Source: G963676795 sp963677215 (GTDB taxonomy: Bacteria; Desulfobacterota; Desulfuromonadia; Desulfuromonadales; Geopsychrobacteraceae). From it: a stretch of DNA of 64,000 bases. Positions within the stretch are counted from its first letter, which is position 1; every line of letters starts with the position of its first letter. Shown here in pieces: positions 8,618 through 18,232 of this stretch. A program made the position numbers and the translations under genes. Below the pieces are notes generated by a model. It had not been told where the DNA came from, made no database searches, and saw only the letters and a program-made list of their open reading frames with translations. The DNA lies in NCBI GenBank assembly GCA_963677215.1, contig OY781919.1:496001-560000 (forward strand). Reading direction: 5' to 3'.

Positions 8618-8967
8618 TTCGATCCTGTCTCTTGTTTAAGCTGATCGCTATCGGGAATGTGATAGATCAGCTCGCCTTCGCGCACCATCCCCAAGCGGGT
8701 TCGTGCCAGCTGTTCCCAATAGCTCTTATCTTCCTTTAAACGGCGTATTTCTTCATGAAGTTCCTGCTGCTGCTGTTTCAGCTCAGCAAGCTGCTGCTCG
8801 AGCTGCTGCTGCTGTTCACGGGCCTGCAGGATGCGCATCACGCCACGGTTGCCAAAAATTGCATAGGCGCACAACAGCAGGATGACGACCACCAGACAAA
8901 TGCTCAGCAGATTTTTCGGTCCGGACTCCGTCGTTTCCTGTTCTGACGCCACATTCAACCCCTTCAT
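8614..8967 (-). CDS. ftsB: Septum formation initiator FtsB/DivIC family
   Basis: 117 residues from the ATG at 8967, chosen because GAGGAAAGG lies just upstream; a longer frame to 9012 lacks such a site. One membrane helix (LLSICLVVVILLLCAYAIF) is followed by a Gln/Glu/Leu-rich coiled coil (REQQQQLEQQLAELKQQQQELHEEIRRLKEDKSYWEQLARTRLGMVREGE), the FtsB/DivIC pattern. In the divisome it bridges FtsL and FtsQ. It overlaps argS by 4 bp. Confidence 0.88.
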   Translation of the reverse strand: MKGLNVASEQETTESGPKNLLSICLVVVILLLCAYAIFGNRGVMRILQAREQQQQLEQQLAELKQQQQELHEEIRRLKEDKSYWEQLARTRLGMVREGELIYHIPDSDQLKQETGSK

Positions 8968-9050
8968 GATCCTTTCCTCGCGTGCTTGATACACAGCTAG
9001 GCAGATTCGCATGGTCGCGTATACAGGTCAACTCCCTTTTAGCTTCCTGC

Positions 9051-11105
9051 TCAGCTCCCGCCGAGGCGGTTACCATCCCTGCCGGATGAGGTCAAGCCAC
9101 TCAGACTGAAATTCACCATCACCGACTGGCTATCGTCATGATCCCTATAGGTCAGGAACAGGCTCCAGCACTGCTGACGGTATTCAAGTTCAACGACATG
9201 CTCCAGCACTTCATTGTCGACAAAATCGTAGCGCTGCTTGTAATTCAGATAAACCGGCGCCAGAATTCCGATACTCAGATCAAGGCGTCCGTAATCCAAG
9301 TCCTCACCCAGGTTGCGCTGGTACCGCAAACGCAGCGAATTGTTATCATAGGCACGAATAGCTGTCTCGCCACCGACCTCACTCCAGTCGCCGTTATCCA
9401 GGTCGAGTGTTGCATCAGCAGCAAATGACAGCCCGTCGAACGGCGTCAGTCTCAGCTCATTTCTGAAACCATTCAGCGTACTGTCATTGGCACTGTCAAG
9501 CTCCTCGATCAGTGAAGTGCGCAAGTATGCCAGATCGCGATACTCACTCTTTCCATCCCTTTCGAAGCGGCCCTTGAAGCGCTGAATCAGGGCATATTCG
9601 AGTTGATTTTCCTCATCGATCTGGTCATAGCTGTCAAACACCGGAATTGCCGACTGATCCTCATCTCCGATATAGCTGTACACCAGCTCCGGTTCGATAA
9701 CATGGCGCAGCCTGGACAGCGTACCAAAGTCGGTATCGAAGGTTCGCTGAACACGGCTATTCAGAGCCAACCTGACTTCCGGCAGGCCAACCTCCTGAGT
9801 ATCATCATCGCCACTGATATCCCAGTAGTAGCGCTGGCGATAAGCCAGTTCCGGCGTCAGGCTGGCGATTTCCCCCAGATACAAGGTTGTCGACAGGGCC
9901 GGCCTGATCATCATCCGCTGAGCGGTCTGCCCTTCTTCCCGCCAGAAATGACTGTATTCACTCAACAGGCTGTAAAACAGAAAGCTGTCGGCAAGCCGCT
10001 GCCGGGCTCCCGCAAAGGTGATTCGCGGCAACAGCTGAAGGGTTGTGTCGTCATCGGTCTCCAGATCTTGAGTATAACGCATCGCCCCGAGCAGACTGAA
10101 CTTGCCCCAGTTCTTCTGCAGCGACAGATCAGACTGGGACTCGATCTTATTGTATTCTTCGGCCAGTACGCCAAAATCGGAGAAATAATCATTATCGCTG
10201 ACGTATTCCAAGTCAGCCCGGAGTCTGACATTCCCGGGCAGGGTTCCGTCATGCGTCAAGGACATGGCATAGCGCTCCTCATTAATCGATTCACCGTCAA
10301 TCTCATTGACGTCGATATGATAGAAGTGCGCCTCGCCGGCGTTATCCTGGCCAAAGACATAGCGATACTCCAGTCCCTTGCCGACACCCGCCTCAGACAG
10401 ATAATCGAGATAGAGGGTCGCATCCTGGTTGTCCGCTATGACCTGATAGTAGGCCTGACTGACCCCAACCCCCTTGGTACTGGAATAGCTGAAAGAAGGA
10501 ATCAGCAATCCCGATTCACGCTCGGTCTTGACCGGATAGATCAGGTAAGGGAAGTAAAAAACCGGGATCTCTTTCAGATAAAAGACCGCATTTTTTGCCC
10601 GCGCATAGCCCCCAAGAGTGACATCAAGCTGGCTGGCACCGAATTTCCAGGACGGGGAATCACCATTACAGGTGGTAAAGATGCCGGCTTCGATATGAAA
10701 CTGGGAATCGCCTTGCCGCTCGATGGCCGATCCACGGACATGAAGGTTTTCATCATGCAGAAAGAAATAGCCATCCTCGATCACGCCGGTATTGCTCTGC
10801 AGGTTGTATTGGACCCGCGATCCGCTCAGGGTATCCTCTGGCGAGCTCATGGTCACACCCCCATCGGCATTCAGTTCACCGCTCTGCCGGTTCCACTGCA
10901 GCTCTTCACCGGTAACCTCAAATTCTCCCTGGCGCAGATGGACGTCGCCAGCGGCCCGGTACTCACCACTGTTCCGGTCATAGCTCAGGCTGTCAGCTTC
11001 AAGCTTAATAGGCTCATCGGAACTCCCCAACTGCGGCAAGTCAGCCGCATTGGCCAGGCCGGGGGCGAGCAATAGTAAGAACAGGGCAACAACAGATAAT
11101 TTCAT
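9051..11105 (-). CDS. lptD: LPS-assembly outer membrane protein LptD
   Basis: 684 residues with signal peptide MKLSVVALFLLLLAPGLANA. An OstA-like periplasmic jellyroll (PIKLEADSLSYDRNSGEYRAAGDVHLRQGEFEVTGEEL) is followed by a large beta-barrel rich in alternating aromatic strands. It inserts lipopolysaccharide into the outer leaflet with LptE. Only two cysteines are evident (about residue 146 and one in QQCWSLF near the end), enough for one interdomain disulfide rather than the two of E. coli. The ATG overlaps the folC stop (TGATG). Its placement between folC and ftsB is of interest because lptD more often sits by surA. Confidence 0.93.
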   Translation of the reverse strand: MKLSVVALFLLLLAPGLANAADLPQLGSSDEPIKLEADSLSYDRNSGEYRAAGDVHLRQGEFEVTGEELQWNRQSGELNADGGVTMSSPEDTLSGSRVQYNLQSNTGVIEDGYFFLHDENLHVRGSAIERQGDSQFHIEAGIFTTCNGDSPSWKFGASQLDVTLGGYARAKNAVFYLKEIPVFYFPYLIYPVKTERESGLLIPSFSYSSTKGVGVSQAYYQVIADNQDATLYLDYLSEAGVGKGLEYRYVFGQDNAGEAHFYHIDVNEIDGESINEERYAMSLTHDGTLPGNVRLRADLEYVSDNDYFSDFGVLAEEYNKIESQSDLSLQKNWGKFSLLGAMRYTQDLETDDDTTLQLLPRITFAGARQRLADSFLFYSLLSEYSHFWREEGQTAQRMMIRPALSTTLYLGEIASLTPELAYRQRYYWDISGDDDTQEVGLPEVRLALNSRVQRTFDTDFGTLSRLRHVIEPELVYSYIGDEDQSAIPVFDSYDQIDEENQLEYALIQRFKGRFERDGKSEYRDLAYLRTSLIEELDSANDSTLNGFRNELRLTPFDGLSFAADATLDLDNGDWSEVGGETAIRAYDNNSLRLRYQRNLGEDLDYGRLDLSIGILAPVYLNYKQRYDFVDNEVLEHVVELEYRQQCWSLFLTYRDHDDSQSVMVNFSLSGLTSSGRDGNRLGGS

Positions 11106-12400
11106 CACAATTCCGTAGATGCGGTAATTTTCAGCAAATCAGTCGCAGGCAGAATATGCTCGCGAACCGCGGCAACCAGAAACAGGGAACCGGCAACAAC
11201 AACGATCTCATCGGAGCCACAGTCCGCCACGGCCCGATCGACAGCCTCAGCCGGACACTCACAAACCTGGGCAGGCAGGCCCTCCGAACTGACATACCCG
11301 GCCATCGCCTGCGGCTCGACAGGGACGTCGACGGGGGGCTTTGTCGCATAGAGGGTTCGACAGAATGGCAATAGCGGCTTGAGCAACTGCCGCCAGTCCT
11401 TATCCTCCTTGCAACCGACCACCAGCCGGATAGCAACGGCACCGATATCCTGAAGATAAGCGGCCAGAGTCAAAGCACCCGCCGGGTTGTGCGCTCCGTC
11501 GATCAACAGGTGCGGCGTCATCCACTCCAGGCGACCGGGCCAGCGTACCAGCTCAAGCCCCCGGACAATCTGATCCGGTGAGATCCTGACCGCCCCCTGG
11601 CAGTTCAGCCAGAAGATGGCCGCTGCGGCCAGTCCCAGATTCTGTTGCTGATGCCGTCCGGCGAGACCGGAACGAACGCTTCCAAGCCGCATCCCGAACC
11701 CCTGCAGAGACAGGCCATCGGCGGTATCTTCGCAGCCAAAGTCTTGCCCGGCCTTATAGAGCGACAGATGGCGTTCTTTGGCAACCCGCTCGAAAACCTC
11801 GAGAACCTCGGGGGGCTGATCTGCTGTCAGCGCAGCCACTCCCGGCTTGAGAATCCCGGCCTTTTCAAGCGCCACCTCTGCGAGGCTCCCCCCCAGGGCC
11901 TGGGTGTGATCCAGGGCTACCGGTGTCAACAGGCAAAGTTCCGGCGAGACCAGATTGGTCGCGTCAAGACGGCCGCCCATGCCGGTTTCGAGAATCGCCC
12001 ACTCGGCACCGCTGCGCTGAAAATGAAGCAGAGCCATAACGGTCGTCACCTCAAAGAAGGTCGCCCGCAACTCTTCGGCATGCGGACGCAATTCCCGGGT
12101 CAGAGCGACGATCTCGGCCTCGCTGATCGGCAGGGTATCAACCCTGATTCTTTCAGAGAAATTATGCAGATGGGGAGACGTATACAGCCCTGCCCGGATT
12201 CCGGCCTGATGCAGCACCGAGGCCAGGGTCGCCACCGTCGACCCCTTGCCGTTGGTCCCGGCAACATGGATGATTTTCAGGCCCTGATGCGGATTGCCGC
12301 AACGCTCCAACAGAGTGCGGGTGTTCTCCAGCCCCAGCTTGATGCCGAAGAACTGCAGGGAGTAGAGATAATCGAGCGTCTCCCGGTAGCTCTCGCTCAT
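11105..12400 (-). CDS. folC: Bifunctional folylpolyglutamate synthase/dihydrofolate synthase
   Basis: 431 residues, Mur-ligase superfamily. The P-loop IHVAGTNGKGSTVA lies near residue 45, followed by the family's YTSPHLHNFSERIRVD substrate loop and the GMGGRLDATN motif. HLLIDGAHNPAGA belongs to the C-terminal glutamate-ligase domain. It makes dihydrofolate from dihydropteroate and adds glutamates to folates. The start overlaps the accD stop by ATGA and its stop overlaps lptD, so the genes are tightly coupled. Confidence 0.96.
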   Translation of the reverse strand: MSESYRETLDYLYSLQFFGIKLGLENTRTLLERCGNPHQGLKIIHVAGTNGKGSTVATLASVLHQAGIRAGLYTSPHLHNFSERIRVDTLPISEAEIVALTRELRPHAEELRATFFEVTTVMALLHFQRSGAEWAILETGMGGRLDATNLVSPELCLLTPVALDHTQALGGSLAEVALEKAGILKPGVAALTADQPPEVLEVFERVAKERHLSLYKAGQDFGCEDTADGLSLQGFGMRLGSVRSGLAGRHQQQNLGLAAAAIFWLNCQGAVRISPDQIVRGLELVRWPGRLEWMTPHLLIDGAHNPAGALTLAAYLQDIGAVAIRLVVGCKEDKDWRQLLKPLLPFCRTLYATKPPVDVPVEPQAMAGYVSSEGLPAQVCECPAEAVDRAVADCGSDEIVVVAGSLFLVAAVREHILPATDLLKITASTEL

Positions 12401-13251
12401 GCAGGCTGCTTGGTGTAGATCCGCAGGATCTGGGACAGTTTCTGCTTCATCTCTTTCCGCGCGACGATCATATCGAGCATGCCATGCTCAAGCAGATATT
12501 CAGAACGCTGGAAACCAGCCGGCAGGGTCTGACGGATCGTCTGCTCGATAACCCGCGGACCGGCAAAACCGATCAGCGCACGCGGTTCGGCGATATTCAG
12601 ATCACCGAGCATGGCGAAACTGGCGGTAACCCCACCGGTGGTCGGATCGGTCAGGATTGAGAGGTAAGGGATACCTGCCGCTTTGAGCTTGGCCAGAGCC
12701 GCGCTGGTCTTGGCCATCTGCATCAGCGACATGATGCTCTCCTGCATCCGTGCGCCACCGGATGACGAGAAGATCAGCACCGGAACTTCCTTCTTGAGGC
12801 CGCGTTCGATCGTCCGGGTGATCTTCTCACCAACAACCGACCCCATACTGCCGCCCATGAACTCGAAATCGAAAACTGCGACAACAACCGACAAGCCTTC
12901 GATCGTCCCCTCGCCGCAGATCACCGCGTCTCCATCACCGGACTTCTTGACTGCCGCCTTGATCCGCTCCTTGTACTTCTGAGAATCCTTGAAGTCGAGA
13001 AAATCAACGGAACGGACATTGCCATCGAATTCAACAAAAGACCCCTCGTCAAGGATCAGGCTGATCCGCTCACGGGCACCGATGCGGAAGTGATAATCGC
13101 ACTTGGGGCAAACATTGAGATTGCGCTCGATCTCCTTGGCGTAGATGATCTCCTGACAGTTCTTACACTTGGTCCAGACCCCTTCGGGAACCTGAACGCT
13201 CTTCTTTCCCGGGGTTGACTTTAATGAATTTTTGGAGCGAAACCAGACCAT
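12397..13251 (-). CDS. accD: Acetyl-CoA carboxylase carboxyltransferase subunit beta
   Basis: 284 residues. An N-terminal zinc finger (CKNCQEIIYAKEIERNLNVCPKCDYHF) precedes the crotonase-fold carboxyltransferase domain, with SSSGGARMQE and the TDPTTGGVTASFAMLGD motif. It transfers the carboxyl group from biotin to acetyl-CoA, forming malonyl-CoA for fatty acid synthesis, together with AccA, which is not in the window. It lies 57 bp after trpA and overlaps folC, the accD-folC pairing seen in many bacteria. Confidence 0.97.
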   Translation of the reverse strand: MVWFRSKNSLKSTPGKKSVQVPEGVWTKCKNCQEIIYAKEIERNLNVCPKCDYHFRIGARERISLILDEGSFVEFDGNVRSVDFLDFKDSQKYKERIKAAVKKSGDGDAVICGEGTIEGLSVVVAVFDFEFMGGSMGSVVGEKITRTIERGLKKEVPVLIFSSSGGARMQESIMSLMQMAKTSAALAKLKAAGIPYLSILTDPTTGGVTASFAMLGDLNIAEPRALIGFAGPRVIEQTIRQTLPAGFQRSEYLLEHGMLDMIVARKEMKQKLSQILRIYTKQPA

Positions 13252-13308
13252 ATTGTCCTCTTGATTCAGATCTCGGCAGGCTTTTGCCCCGCCGAAAAAA
13301 ACTTGCGT

Positions 13309-14103
13309 TTACTTAAGTCCGGATTTGAGGTCAGTGATAAAGGCCCTGACCTTGTCCAGCAATTGCGCACTGCCACTGTTGGCCTCAATCACCTTGACCA
13401 GGGCGCTGCCGACGACGACACCATCGGCAAAAGCACCGACAGCGGCGGCATCCTCAGCCGTAGTAATGCCGAAGCCAACCCCGACCGGAACATCGGTCAT
13501 GCCCTTCAACTCCTCCACCGCCGCACGAATATCGTCCGGGGTGATCTTCTGCGCCCCGGTGACGCCGGTCATCGATACATAGTAGAGATAACCTTGCGCC
13601 GCAGCCGCCAGTTTTTCCATCCGTTCACGCGGGGTCGTCGGGGCCAGCAGGGTAATCAGCGACAGACCGGCCGCCTTGGTCACGGCACTTATTTCTCCGG
13701 CCTCTTCCGGCGGCAGGTCGACCAGCAGCAGGGCATCGACCCCGGCCTTGACCGCATCAGCGGCAAAGCGCTCGATACCATAACGGAAGATCGGGTTGTA
13801 GTAGCCCATCAGCACCAGCGGAATCTGAGAGCTCCTGCGAACCTCGGCGACGATCTCCAGAACCCCGGCCAGAGTCATTCCGGCGGCAAGAGCCCGTTCG
13901 GAGGCGGCCTGAATGGTTGGTCCGTCAGCCATCGGATCGGAGAATGGCACTCCAAGCTCGATCAGATCAGCCCCAGCTTCAGCCAGGGTCAAAAGCAGCT
14001 CGACAGTCGTCTGCTGATCCGGATCACCGGCAGTAATAAACGGAATCAGGGCGGTCTTGCCCTGCGCTTTCAACGCTGCAAAGGTTGTATCTATACGTGA
14101 CAT
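13309..14103 (-). CDS. trpA: Tryptophan synthase alpha chain
   Basis: 264 residues. It cleaves indole-3-glycerol phosphate to indole, which is channelled to TrpB. The TIM-barrel signature ELGVPFSDPMADGPTIQAAS holds the catalytic Glu and Asp. The phosphate loops (GVGFGI, VVGSALV) are present near the C-terminus. A DEAD-box helicase gene separates it from trpB, unusual for a pair that is normally adjacent and often overlapping. Confidence 0.97.
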   Translation of the reverse strand: MSRIDTTFAALKAQGKTALIPFITAGDPDQQTTVELLLTLAEAGADLIELGVPFSDPMADGPTIQAASERALAAGMTLAGVLEIVAEVRRSSQIPLVLMGYYNPIFRYGIERFAADAVKAGVDALLLVDLPPEEAGEISAVTKAAGLSLITLLAPTTPRERMEKLAAAAQGYLYYVSMTGVTGAQKITPDDIRAAVEELKGMTDVPVGVGFGITTAEDAAAVGAFADGVVVGSALVKVIEANSGSAQLLDKVRAFITDLKSGLK

Positions 14104-14131
14104 CTTGATATCGTTCTTCCCGGCTGCATCA

Positions 14132-14150
14132 GCTCGGCCTTATGCCGAGC
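14132..14150 (-). other. Intercistronic stem-loop between helicase and trpA
   Basis: GCTCGGC (14132-14138) pairs with GCCGAGC (14144-14150) around a 5-base loop. No T-run follows on the minus strand, so it is not a convincing terminator. It may mark an RNA processing point or slow degradation between the helicase and trpA. Confidence 0.45.
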
Positions 14151-14212
14151 CAAAAGGATTAGTCTAATGGAACCCGCTGCCCGCTTTCAACAGCTTTTTC
14201 AAAGCGAACAAC

Positions 14213-15538
14213 TCAGGAGGGTTCAGCCGGAGTCGCCCCACCTTCACCAGCTGGCTTCTTACGCTTTCTGCGCCGCGGACGGCTGCGTTTCTTTTGATCA
14301 GGGTCACCAGGCTTGGCCGCCTTTCTATCCCCCGTCCTGCTCCCTCTCTTGTCAGGCGCCGGGCGCTTGCGGCGGGGATTGGCCTTTTTATACTCAAAGA
14401 CAAAATCCTCATCGCAGGGAATCTCACTGGGAATCTTGAAACCGAGATAGTCCTCGATATCGGCCAGGGCGTAGACCGATTCTTCATCAGCAAAGCTGAT
14501 CGCCCTCCCGGTTGCCCCGGCACGCGCCGTCCGGCCAATCCGGTGGACGTAATCTTCACGATCCTGCGGCAGATCGTAATTGATGACATGGGTTACGCCA
14601 TCGACATGAATCCCCCGCGAAGCGACATCGGTAGCCACCAGGTGGGTCAATTCCCCCTGCTTGAACTGGTCGAGAATCCGCATCCGCTTCTTCTGGGCGA
14701 TATCGCCAGAGATCAGCGCACTGGAAATCCCGTTAGCCTCAAGCAGTGCGTTGAGGCGTTCCGCCTCAATCTTGGTATTGACAAAGAGCATGACCCGCTC
14801 GACCCCGGTTTCGCGCTTGAGCTGCCCAAGCAACAGGGCAAATTTTTCATCACGGCCAACATGAAACAGCGTCTGCTCGATCCGTTCGGCAGCCACCTGT
14901 TCAGGAGCGATTGAAACCTTTTCGGCAATGTTCATGAACTCGTAGGCCAGCTCCATGACCCGGCTCGACAGCGTCGCCGAAAAGAGCATGGTCTGGCGCT
15001 TATCGAAGTTCGGCAGTTTGCGCAGCAGATAACGCAGATCCTTGATAAAGCCCATGTCGAACATGCGGTCGGCCTCATCGATGACCAGCGCTTCGACCTT
15101 ATTCAGCGAAAAGACCCGCTGCTTGTAGTAATCGATCAGGCGGCCCGGCGTGGCGACGATGATATCAACCCCGTCCCTGAGAGCCTGACGCTGCTTTTCG
15201 TAATCCATACCGCCAAAGATCGGCTGAACCTTGATCCCGGTAAATTGTCCTAAGGTTTCGGCATCCTTGCAGATCTGCACCACCAGCTCACGGGTCGGCG
15301 CCATGACCAGGGCCCGCGGATTGTTATCGGTCGAGCCTTCACCGCCAAGCAGCTTGCAGAACAGCGAGATCAGAAATGCCGCTGTCTTGCCGGTACCGGT
15401 CTGGGCCTGGGCAGCGACATCCTTGCCACACAGGGCGAGCGGAATCGATTCTTCCTGAACCGGGGTCAGATCACTGAAACCGGCCTCGGCGATCCCCTTG
15501 AGGACCTCTTCCGGCAGATTGAGTTCGGTAAATTTCAT
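14213..15538 (-). CDS. DEAD-box ATP-dependent RNA helicase inside the trp cluster
   Basis: 441 residues. All helicase motifs are present in order: Q motif region (FSDLTPVQEESIP), Walker A AQTGTGKT, PTREL, VIDEAD, SAT, ALISGD, TDVASRGIHVDG and HRIGRTARAG. The last ~70 residues form a Lys/Arg-rich tail (KKANPRRKRPAPDK ... RPRRRKRKK) typical of RhlB/RhlE-type helicases, likely binding RNA non-specifically. Its ATG directly follows the trpB stop codon, so it is probably translated from the trp message. The 110-bp gap to trpA is large for this cluster. RhlB or RhlE cannot be decided by eye. Confidence 0.93.
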   Translation of the reverse strand: MKFTELNLPEEVLKGIAEAGFSDLTPVQEESIPLALCGKDVAAQAQTGTGKTAAFLISLFCKLLGGEGSTDNNPRALVMAPTRELVVQICKDAETLGQFTGIKVQPIFGGMDYEKQRQALRDGVDIIVATPGRLIDYYKQRVFSLNKVEALVIDEADRMFDMGFIKDLRYLLRKLPNFDKRQTMLFSATLSSRVMELAYEFMNIAEKVSIAPEQVAAERIEQTLFHVGRDEKFALLLGQLKRETGVERVMLFVNTKIEAERLNALLEANGISSALISGDIAQKKRMRILDQFKQGELTHLVATDVASRGIHVDGVTHVINYDLPQDREDYVHRIGRTARAGATGRAISFADEESVYALADIEDYLGFKIPSEIPCDEDFVFEYKKANPRRKRPAPDKRGSRTGDRKAAKPGDPDQKKRSRPRRRKRKKPAGEGGATPAEPS

Positions 15539-16735
15539 CTAGAGCTCGACTTTCATGGCATCGGCAACGGTGTGAATATCCTTGTCGCCGCGGCCGGACA
15601 GGCAGACCAGCAGGCTCTGATCTTTGCTCATGGTCGGCGCCAGTTTGATCACCTGGGCAATCGCGTGGGCACTTTCGAGAGCCGGAATGATCCCTTCGAC
15701 GCGGGTCAGCTTCTGGAAGGCATCAAGCGCTTCATCATCGGTAATCGAAACATATTCCGCCCGCTTGATATCGTTGAGGTGGGCGTGTTCCGGACCGACC
15801 CCCGGATAATCGAGACCGGCGGAAATGGAGTGAGCATGCTCGATCTGGCCATCAGCATCCTGCAGCAGGTAGGTCTTGTTGCCATGCAGGACCCCCGGCG
15901 CACCAGCTGTGATCGAAGCGGCATGTTTGTCGGTATCAACACCGAACCCGGCCGCCTCGACACCAATCAGGCGCACATCGGTGTCCTTGATAAAAGGATA
16001 GAACAGCCCCATGGCGTTGGAACCGCCGCCGATACAGGCGATAGCCGCATCAGGCAGGCGCCCCTCTGCCGTCAGCATCTGCTCCCTGGCTTCGCTGCCG
16101 ATCACCGACTGAAAATCTCGGACCATCTGCGGATAGGGGTGAGGTCCCGCAACCGTGCCGATGACATAGAAGGTATCACGAACATGGGTGACCCAGTGGC
16201 GCAGCGCATCGTTCATCGCATCCTTCAGGGTCATGGTGCCGCTGGTACATTCGCGGACCTTGGCGCCGAGCAGCTTCATGCGGAAGACATTAAGCGATTG
16301 ACGGCGGATATCCTCCTTACCCATGAAGACCTCGCACTCCATCCCGAACAGCGCGGCAACCGTTGCGGTCGCAACCCCGTGCTGACCGGCTCCGGTTTCG
16401 GCGATGACCTTCTTCTTTCCCATCCTGCGAGCGAGCAGGATCTGACCGACGGTGTTGTTGACCTTGTGGGCGCCGGTATGGTTGAGATCCTCACGCTTGA
16501 GATAGATCTTGGCACCGCCAAGCTCTTCACTTAAGCGCCGGGCGTAGTAGAGCGGACTGGGGCGGCCGACATAATGCTCCAGATAATAGGCAAACTCCTG
16601 CTGAAATTCAGGGTCGTTCTTGACCTTGGCGTAAGCCTCTTCCAACTCCAGCAATGCCGGCATCAGGGTTTCGGCGACATAGCGACCACCATAGATGCCA
16701 AAATGGCCACGTTCGTCCGGGTAATGATAATTCAT
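15539..16735 (-). CDS. trpB: Tryptophan synthase beta chain
   Basis: 398 residues, TrpB1 type. It condenses indole with serine using PLP. The Schiff-base lysine is in LNHTGAHKVNNTVGQ, and the glycine-rich phosphate loop is CIGGGSNAMG. ETGAGQHGVATA contains the catalytic Glu. The ATG overlaps the trpF stop (ATGA) and the stop is immediately followed by the helicase ATG. Confidence 0.98.
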   Translation of the reverse strand: MNYHYPDERGHFGIYGGRYVAETLMPALLELEEAYAKVKNDPEFQQEFAYYLEHYVGRPSPLYYARRLSEELGGAKIYLKREDLNHTGAHKVNNTVGQILLARRMGKKKVIAETGAGQHGVATATVAALFGMECEVFMGKEDIRRQSLNVFRMKLLGAKVRECTSGTMTLKDAMNDALRHWVTHVRDTFYVIGTVAGPHPYPQMVRDFQSVIGSEAREQMLTAEGRLPDAAIACIGGGSNAMGLFYPFIKDTDVRLIGVEAAGFGVDTDKHAASITAGAPGVLHGNKTYLLQDADGQIEHAHSISAGLDYPGVGPEHAHLNDIKRAEYVSITDDEALDAFQKLTRVEGIIPALESAHAIAQVIKLAPTMSKDQSLLVCLSGRGDKDIHTVADAMKVEL

Positions 16736-17346
16736 GCGTTCCTCACCTGCTCAATAAATTTTCTGACTTTCTCATGGTCCTTGCGGCCGGGTTCAAGCTC
16801 GACACCGCTCGAAACATCGACCGCATAGGGTTCTACTGTTCTGACCGCCGCCGCCACATTGTCCGGATTCAAACCGCCGGCCAGGATCAGCGGCCTCGCT
16901 GCCGTCAGGTTGCGCGCCAGCTGCCAGTCAAAGCTGTGACCGGTGCCGCCGTAGGCGTCGTCACTCCAGGCATCGAGCAGCAGACCCGCAACCGGGTAGG
17001 CGTCGGCGCCGATGAGCGAACCGGCATCCTTGACGCGCAGCGCCTTGACCACCGGATAGCGGCTGAAATGGCACTGTTCGGGCGTTTCATCACCGTGTAA
17101 TTGTATCAGATTCAACCCAGCGACATCCATGGTCTGCTCGATCCACTCAGGCAGAGCGTTGACAAACAGCCCGACCCTGGCAACGAAAGGCGGCAGCTGA
17201 GCGGTGATGTCTCTCACCTGCTCGGCGCTGACACACCTGGGGCTCTTGCGATAAAAGACGAAACCGAGCGCGTCGGCTCCGGCCTCGACCGCCTGCAGAG
17301 CATCCTCCAGGTTGGTGATGCCACAGATCTTGACACGGGTCCCCAT
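16732..17346 (-). CDS. trpF: Phosphoribosylanthranilate isomerase
   Basis: 204 residues from the ATG at 17346; longer starts would run into trpC. VKICGITNLEDA holds the catalytic Cys and is followed by GFVFYRKSPRCVS, LIQLHGDE and AGGLNPDNV with the phosphate-binding loop. It isomerises phosphoribosylanthranilate to CdRP. It begins one base after the trpC stop and overlaps trpB. Confidence 0.96.
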   Translation of the reverse strand: MGTRVKICGITNLEDALQAVEAGADALGFVFYRKSPRCVSAEQVRDITAQLPPFVARVGLFVNALPEWIEQTMDVAGLNLIQLHGDETPEQCHFSRYPVVKALRVKDAGSLIGADAYPVAGLLLDAWSDDAYGGTGHSFDWQLARNLTAARPLILAGGLNPDNVAAAVRTVEPYAVDVSSGVELEPGRKDHEKVRKFIEQVRNA

Positions 17347-17347
17347 A

Positions 17348-18133
17348 CTAACCCAGCAACTCCTTAAGCTTGGCCGCGATGTCCTTTTCACGCATCAGGC
17401 TTTCACCGACCAGAAAAGCCCCTGCCCCGGCCTTGCCAAGGCGTACGACATCCTGACGATTGTGAATACCGCTCTCGGCAACTGCGATCTGATGGGGCGG
17501 AATCCGTGACGCCAGCTGTTCGGTGATGCCGATGTCAGTGACAAAGCTCTTCAGGTCACGATTATTGATGCCGATCAGATCAACCGGAATGGTCAGCGCC
17601 CGCTCCAGCTCTTCTGCATTATGCACTTCCAGCAGGGTATCGAGCTTCAGCTCCCTTGCCACCCCGGCCAGTTCATGCATCTGGGCATCGCTCAGGGCTG
17701 CAGCGATCAGCAGGATGGCGTCGGCACCGGCGGCACGGGCCTCGTAGACCTGGTATGGATCGATCATGAAATCCTTGCGCAGCAGCGGCAGATAGACCTG
17801 TTCACGGATCAGCCCCAGGTAGCGCAGGTGCCCCTTGAAATACTGTTCGTCGGTCAGCACCGATAGGCAGGTAGCACCGGCCTGCTGATAGATTTCTGCT
17901 ATCGCCAGCGGATCGAAATCCTCGCGGATAATCCCCTTTGACGGCGAGGCTTTCTTGACCTCGGCGATCACGGCGGTTCCGCCGGAATCACGCATATTGC
18001 GCAGAGCACGGGCAAAACCGCGCGGCCGGTCCTCAAGATCGGCAATTTGGCGAATCAGATCACCCTGACTCTGGCGTGCCTTGGCGGCAACCAGTTCTTC
18101 TTCCTTGGTTTTGATAATCTGGGCTAAAATCAT
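17348..18133 (-). CDS. trpC: Indole-3-glycerol phosphate synthase
   Basis: 261 residues. EVKKASPSKGIIREDFDP contains the catalytic Lys of the family, followed by LSVLTDEQYFKG, LRKDFMIDPYQVYEARAAGADAILLI and GINNRDLKSF. It closes CdRP to indole-3-glycerol phosphate in tryptophan synthesis. It is not fused to trpF, unlike in E. coli. A 100-bp gap separates it from trpD; I see no gene in it. Confidence 0.97.
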   Translation of the reverse strand: MILAQIIKTKEEELVAAKARQSQGDLIRQIADLEDRPRGFARALRNMRDSGGTAVIAEVKKASPSKGIIREDFDPLAIAEIYQQAGATCLSVLTDEQYFKGHLRYLGLIREQVYLPLLRKDFMIDPYQVYEARAAGADAILLIAAALSDAQMHELAGVARELKLDTLLEVHNAEELERALTIPVDLIGINNRDLKSFVTDIGITEQLASRIPPHQIAVAESGIHNRQDVVRLGKAGAGAFLVGESLMREKDIAAKLKELLG

Positions 18134-18232
18134 TCATTCATCTCGTAAAAGTTTTTGCGACGCCATTACTGATTCGTCACGACTATTATGTCTCTTAATA
18201 GCCTATTCTATGGCTAAACAAGAACGCTGTCG

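Noticed and set aside
9603..11075. 490-codon open frame on the plus strand opposite lptD
   Set aside because: It lies wholly antisense to a well-supported lptD, has no domain pattern and is rich in improbable composition. It is a shadow of codon bias, as are the long frames opposite the RND pump (21936-23579), argS (7598-8605) and trpB (15572-16534).
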